Source of the DNA: Rotaria sp. Silwood1
Taxonomy: Eukaryota; Rotifera; Eurotatoria; Philodinida; Philodinidae
Length of the DNA: 64,000 nt
NCBI GenBank assembly: GCA_905250075.1
Contig: CAJNOP010000012.1
Location: forward strand, 186,001 to 250,000
Direction: 5' to 3'
A program made the translations under genes and the position numbers. Shown here piece by piece: positions 59,410-64,000 of the stretch. A model generated the notes under the pieces. The model searched no databases. It had not been told where the DNA came from and worked only from the letters and a program-made list of their open reading frames with translations. Each line of letters starts with the position of its first letter. Position 1 is the first letter of the stretch.

Positions 59410-60117
59410 ATGAGTGAACTTGTATCTCGTTTAAAATTAATTCTTCAACGTATAAATGAACTATCACCACCTCATCGTTCACCTGTTCGTTTAATTGCTA
59501 TATCAAAAACAAAGCCAGTTGAAGATATCATTGAGCTTTATTCTGCTGGACAACGTTATTTTGGTGAAAACTATGTCGAAGAATTAGAAAAAAAATCTAA
59601 TCATCATTTAATTCGTAGTCAATGTCCAGATATACGTTGGCATTTTGTTGGTCATTTACAACGAAAAAAGGTTCCTCGAATCTTAACACGTGTACCAAAT
59701 CTTGATTGTATTCAAACAATTGATTCCATTGATTTAGCTAATCGTTTAAATTTAGTTCTTCAACAACAATCACGAAAATTAAATATTCTTATACAAATAA
59801 ATACAAGTAATGAAAAACAAAAATATGGAATTGACTCAAAACAATTTTTATCTTTATATGAATATATTAAAATGAAATGTCCACTGCTAATATGTCAAGG
59901 TTTAATGACAATTGGTTCATTAGACAATGTTCAAACGGAGAATGATCAAGATTTTCAAGTTTTAATTAAATGTCGGGAAGAATTATGTGCAAAATATAAT
60001 TATAATTTAAATGCTATTGAACTTTCAATGGGTATGTCGCATGATTATGAACGTGCTATTGAAATGGGAAGTACGATTGTTCGTGTGGGTAGTTCAATAT
60101 TTGGAGCTCGTCATTGA
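59410..60117 (+). CDS. PLPBP: Pyridoxal phosphate homeostasis protein
   Basis: A single exon of 235 residues covering the whole YggS/PROSC family length. The PLP-binding Lys33 sits in LIAISKTKPVEDI. FGENYVEELEKKS, WHFVGHLQRKKVPRIL, LNILIQINTSNEKQKYGI, GLMTIG and LSMGMSHDYERAIEMGSTIVR with SSIFGAR are all family signatures. The protein is a fold-type III barrel that binds pyridoxal 5'-phosphate and buffers vitamin B6 in the cytosol and mitochondria, without known catalysis. The start is the first ATG after an acceptor-like TTTTTAG. AATAAA lies about 20 bases after the stop. An overlapping ORF at 60114-60467 is not convincing. Confidence 0.95.
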   Translation: MSELVSRLKLILQRINELSPPHRSPVRLIAISKTKPVEDIIELYSAGQRYFGENYVEELEKKSNHHLIRSQCPDIRWHFVGHLQRKKVPRILTRVPNLDCIQTIDSIDLANRLNLVLQQQSRKLNILIQINTSNEKQKYGIDSKQFLSLYEYIKMKCPLLICQGLMTIGSLDNVQTENDQDFQVLIKCREELCAKYNYNLNAIELSMGMSHDYERAIEMGSTIVRVGSSIFGARH

Positions 60118-61503
60118 TTTTTTGTTCCATTGATATAATAAATAAAAAAATAACATTTCTTAATCCTTCATTCAGGTTAATGTATACAGATCGATTATTG
60201 CAGGTTCAATCTTTGTTGCCAAAATTGGCACTGAAATCATTTGTTTCATTGATTAGTAAATCACTTATTATTAAAATATTTTTTTATTTGATTGTAACAT
60301 CAACATTTATTCAAAGCGTAGATTTGGCAAATAGGAAAACAACGTATGTGTTTCATTTGCAGAGAAGAGAAAATAGATTTCAAAAAAAAAAAGTTTTTTA
60401 TCATAACTATAGAACATTTATCGAAAGAGCTAAACAAGTTTCATCGCTGGAATTAAAAGTTTGCTAATATACGTTGGTCAGCAAATTATTAAAAAAATTA
60501 CAAAGTCAAATCAATCTCGGAGCAGATAGTTTTACCGAAATCATAATTGACAACATTTATTATTCATGGAATCAGGTTTTATATTGATACATTAGTAATA
60601 TGTAATAAATTCATCATATATCTACATTAATTAGAAGAAATAAAATGAGTTGTTTAACATAGTTTTATATAAAGTATGAGTTAGACTGAAAAGAAAAGAG
60701 TACACACAATATCTCATTGCCTAAATTTTTGCAACTGAGAATACGGTAAAAAAATGGATTATCAATCAAAACATCAAAATGTAAAATAAAAGCAAAAGTT
60801 TTAAAATTTTTCTTTTTCTTCAACAGGGCCTTAAATGATAAGTAAAAATTTTTCTACAAAACAATAATAGCTAATTGTGCCATTAGTAAATTAATAGATA
60901 AATTAGAAACTAAATTTACAAAGGTTTCTAAAATAGTTTTTCATACCATAGTTTATATTTTGTTTCCTTTTGTTTCTTGTCATGGTAACGACGCTGAATT
61001 ATTGATTGGCTCGATGTGTTTTTCTTTTTCTCTCATTCGATTCATATTGTTTGTACTCGTAACGGATGTAAGATAAAACAGTCGTTCAATTTGAATTGTT
61101 CTTAATCATTCTAACTAATATCATACATGTAAAGATAGGAAGGATCACACATAGCTGATTTTAATGATACTGCTTATTTGACCACATCAATACATACAGT
61201 CTCTTCTGCTTTGTGCTTACTCCCTTGCCTATCCTTCCACATAAGCATGTGAAGTGCGTTTGCAGCTCTGTCAGAGAGACTTAATGTCCTTTTGGTACCC
61301 ACAGAAGTGCATGCAGAGGTTTTTGGCATACATGTATGGTATCTCGACTATTGTTGAGATTGGTCTCAGCACTATTCCACTAGGTTTCGGCTGTCTCTCT
61401 GCTCACGCGCACATGAATAGAAGCATTCGAGACAAAAAAAACAATTGTAATAGACACAAATAAATAGTGGACGAAATTTATTTGTTATAGCAAATAAACT
61501 TGA
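60118..61503. other. Convergent spacer, no gene seen
   Basis: 3' sequences of PLPBP (plus) and the ART-TPR gene (minus); the latter's AATAAA is at 61477-61482 on the minus strand. The ORF at 60114-60467 and the slightly GC-richer ORF at 61254-61463 have no recognisable features. Confidence 0.4.
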
Positions 61504-62927
61504 TTACATTTTCTCTTTCACACGCTCAATATTTCTTTTTGATTGTGCTACGTACGGATGCGTTGGAGGAAGAGATTTTTGGTCGATATCGAGTCCTTTT
61601 TCGTAAAATAAAAGCGCTTTCGAGTATTCGCTTATCTTATCATATACCAAACCGACGTTACCGTATGAAGTAGCTAAGGAAGGATGGTTCGAAGGAAGAG
61701 TTTTTTCTTTGATATCAAGTGATTTTTCGTAAAAAAAAAGTGCTTTTGAGTAGTCACCCATGCTATCATACACCGAACCGATGTTATTGTATGCAGTAGC
61801 CAAATCAAGATGGTTCGAAGGTAGAGTTTTTTCTTTGATATCAAGTGATTTTTCATAAAATGAAAGTGCTTTCGAGTACTCACCCATGTTATCGTATATT
61901 AAACCGATGTTGTTATAGGAAGTAGCCAAATCAAGATGGCTCGAAGGTAGAGTTTTTTCATAAATATCGAGTGATTTTTCGTAAAACACGAGTGCTTTCG
62001 AGTATTCGCCCATATTATCATACACCAAGCCGATATTGTTGTAAGAAGTAGCCACGGACGGATGGTTCGGAGGAAGAGTTTTTTCTCTGATATGTAATGA
62101 TTTTTCATAGAATGAAAGTGCTTTTGAGTACTCACCCATATTATCGTACACCAAACCAATGTTGTTGTAGGAGATGGCCAAAGAAGGATGGTTCGGAGGG
62201 AGTGTTTTTTGGCTGATCTCAAGAACTTTTTCGTAAAGCGAAAGTGCTTTTGAGTACTCACCCATGTTGTAATAGACCTCTCCGATGTTGTTGTAGGAAG
62301 TAGTCAAGTAGGGATGGCTCGGAGGGAGGATTTTTTCGTAAATATCGAGTGATTTTTCGTAAAATTCGACGGCCATATTATAGTCTTCTTGGTTATCTTT
62401 GATTAGTCCAAGTTCGTGATAGTAATTAGCTTTATCGCTCTCATTAGATGTCTGTTCGAGTAATATGGTGTACACTTGGTGAGCCTTGTCATTTTCATTC
62501 AATTTCATGAATAGGGAACCCATTCGTTGCCATCCTGTCCCAGTTATCTCGTCTCGCACTTCTTTGATAAGAGACTTCAGCTGCTGGTCATTACTGCCAG
62601 TGATGAGCGTGAGTTTCACATGCCACAACGTCATTCCGTTATCTTTGATTTCTTTGATTTGCTGGACACGAAAAATCGTATGCATTGAAAAGAGAACTTC
62701 ATTGTCTGTTTTGAAATAACAAGTTTTGTCTATGCGAGCAAATGGTGTTGATGCAATCGATCGATCAATGGTCATTGTGAAAAGAACACAGATTTCATTC
62801 TTGTTGTTGATGAACGTGAGCCTTTCCTTTATAAAATGAATGGCGATATTTCGGTTGCTACTTGTTAATAAGAAATTATTAAATGATATCAATCCACCTT
62901 GTTTAATTTTACTGTCAAAATCTTGCT
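61504..62927 (-). CDS. ADP-ribosyltransferase-TPR protein, 5' end lost in gap
   Basis: Open from the gap at 62928 to the stop at 61504: 474 residues, no introns. The first 110 or so are the C-terminal part of an arginine-type ADP-ribosyltransferase (R-S-E class): GGLISFNNFLLTSSN holds the Ser-Thr-Ser-like element, and CYFKTDNEVLFSMHTIFRVQ holds the catalytic Glu. The preceding acidic position is Asp (DNE) where I expect Glu-x-Glu. After a linker and a weak TPR come seven 42-residue kinesin-light-chain-type TPRs of the form SYNNIGLVYDNMGEYSKALS-FYEKSLDI plus a PP/SHP loop, ending VKEKM. This ART-plus-TPR architecture is typical of large bdelloid families. The ART would transfer ADP-ribose from NAD to a protein; TPRs bind partners. 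The NAD-binding Arg motif lies in the missing part. AATAAA is 22 bases past the stop. Confidence 0.85.
61530..62390 (-). repeat. Tandem 126-bp coding repeats (TPRs)
   Basis: Seven units of 126 bp encode the TPRs. They are very similar at the nucleotide level: the codons for NNIG, YSKAL and FYEKS are almost invariant. The similarity suggests recent unit duplication or gene conversion, and such arrays may be mis-assembled or vary in copy number. Confidence 0.8.
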
Positions 62928-62937
62928 NNNNNNNNNN
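62928..62937. other. Assembly gap (10 N)
   Basis: A run of ten N that interrupts the ART-TPR reading frame. The short length differs from the 100-N gaps, so it was probably created by a different joining step. Confidence 0.99.
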
Positions 62938-64000
62938 GTTAGACGTTACAAATTACGCCTATATATGTGGACACGTGACTCTACACGTGCAAGAAAACAT
63001 ACAAGCATATACACCAAGCAAACTCATTTTCTCTCATATGACCTGCCCATCAGTCGAGCGAATACTAGATGGAAAGCAGAGTTCCCACCATTAAAAGGTT
63101 ACATTATCGGCAAAATAACTTCGAACGGCAAAGTCGGAACAGATATGCTAACTTTTTCTTTTTTTTTCGCCAGCGTTGACAGAGAGAGAATAAAAGTTAT
63201 AGGTTTTTTAAAATGTTTACCTTAGCAAAAAGGAAAGAGAAATTGGTAGACAGAAAAATAAATGGTATACTGATTACTCATATGGTGTGCACAGTTCGAA
63301 AGCCACACTTTACCCGTCTGAAGGAGTCGTATTCGAACCAGTATTTAATATTCAAGAAGAATGGCAAAGCATAATATATTCGCACCAATAGCAAATAAAA
63401 TCATGGTAAAAACATTCTCGCAAACTGCATTTCTCTGATGGGCTTCAACAATAGCGGATTAGCCTCGACGGTCAACGTCAATCACAGTAATCAGTGCAAC
63501 CCAAATAATTCCCTATGGCAAGGATACACTAGAGGCTATCATGGCACAGAAGACAAGGCTGATCTTGATAATCACGCGAACCAGCTCAATTCCAATAACT
63601 GGCGTTACAGCGGTGGCTCTCAGAAATAATATTCGTCTCCTGAACTACAAGCGAATGAACGATAATTATCCGACACCATATATTCATGCATCAAGTCTTA
63701 AGATTAAAGCGCACGTGGTTTCTCTTTTATAATTTTTTATTCATGAATTTTTAGTTCTATCTTTTGATGCTAAAATATAACTTAATTCAGATACTCAGAG
63801 TAGCATAACTGAGCATAATTGCTAGAGAGACTCAGCGGTAGTAGGTGTGCATGTGTGGGTCAGGATGTTGATCTAGTAGTGTTTCTTATCTTGTTTCACA
63901 GTCACCACTCTTTTGTAAAAGAAGGTTATAGGCTTAGCTAAACATATTCGACCTGATTTTCATGTCCAAACGATTTGTCACTCACTACTAGCATTAACAA
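62938..64000. other. Unassigned sequence beyond the gap
   Basis: I find no continuation of the ADP-ribosyltransferase on the minus strand. The plus strand has an open frame right after the gap (VRRYKLRLYMWTRDSTRARK, continuing to KGYIIGKITSNGKVG near 63140), then a pyrimidine tract with CAG. Further ORFs at 63438-63629 and 63541-63732 follow. Composition is more GC-rich than the rest of the window. It may be a mobile-element fragment; nothing is recognisable. Confidence 0.35.

Noticed and set aside
60114-60467. 117-residue ORF overlapping the PLPBP stop
   Set aside because: No recognisable family, AT-driven composition, and it starts inside the PLPBP stop region.
61674-62261. 69- and 120-residue ORFs antiphase to the TPR array
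   Set aside because: They are shifted-frame translations of the same 126-bp repeats; their periodic His/Lys pattern mirrors the TPR codons.
1-64000. tRNA, rRNA or spliced-leader RNA genes
   Set aside because: Scanning by eye for T-loop motifs such as GGTTCGA and for the rotifer spliced leader gave only hits in coding or unstructured sequence. A tRNAscan-SE/Infernal run would be decisive.
1-64000. CRISPR array or bacterial operon
   Set aside because: No regularly spaced direct repeats other than the coding TPR units; introns, AATAAA signals and ribosomal/peroxisomal genes show nuclear eukaryotic DNA.

Overview
This is eukaryotic nuclear DNA: strongly AT-rich, with genes on both strands, short GT-AG introns (mostly about 54-100 bp, a few near 1-2 kb), AATAAA polyadenylation signals and three assembly gaps (20267-20366, 44586-44685, 62928-62937). 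Two genes point to a bdelloid rotifer (Adineta/Rotaria type). One is a C-terminal ADP-ribosyltransferase segment fused to kinesin-light-chain-type TPRs. The other is a leucine-rich-repeat protein of a kind I associate with Mortierella-like fungi. Frequent 3' splice-site-like sequences just upstream of start codons fit spliced-leader trans-splicing, which is known in bdelloids. The species cannot be named from the sequence.

Layout. 1.5-4.9 kb: cytochrome-b5-fused front-end desaturase (delta-8 sphingolipid type), minus strand, with a large foldback repeat in its longest intron. 5.8-6.0 kb: hAT-type MITE with a perfect 8-bp target duplication. 9.0-9.6 kb: mitochondrial ATP synthase coupling factor 6. 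11.7-12.4 kb: ribosomal protein L24. 13.8-14.8 kb: TMEM272-like four-span membrane protein. 14.8-20.3 kb: no recognisable gene, one Tc1/mariner-like inverted-repeat element. 20.5-21.0 kb: 3' exon of a DUF4430-like protein. 22.7-23.9 kb: ACOT8-type acyl-CoA thioesterase. 25.7-32.1 kb: a local family of small basic proteins I do not recognise (three intact, one decayed) plus an acidic gene. 33.7-34.5 kb: PEX2. 37.9-39.1 kb: nuclear receptor. 42.4-43.7 kb: C2-domain protein. 44.9-47.2 kb: intronless LRR protein. 50.3 kb: Gly/Tyr/Arg-rich microprotein. 51-59 kb: a decayed stretch with an HIBCH pseudogene, other coding relics and a nested hairpin insertion. 59.4-60.1 kb: PLPBP. 61.5-62.9 kb: ART-TPR protein cut by a gap. 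62.9-64.0 kb: unassigned.

The genes do not form one pathway. Conserved housekeeping genes (RPL24, ATP5PF, PEX2, PLPBP, ACOT8) are interleaved with candidate fungal-type acquisitions (desaturase, DUF4430-like, C2 and LRR proteins) and with decayed copies. That fits what is known of bdelloid genomes: abundant foreign genes and degenerate tetraploidy. All multi-exon models were assembled by hand from splice signals, reading frame and family similarity; each sums to a multiple of three. They need transcript confirmation.
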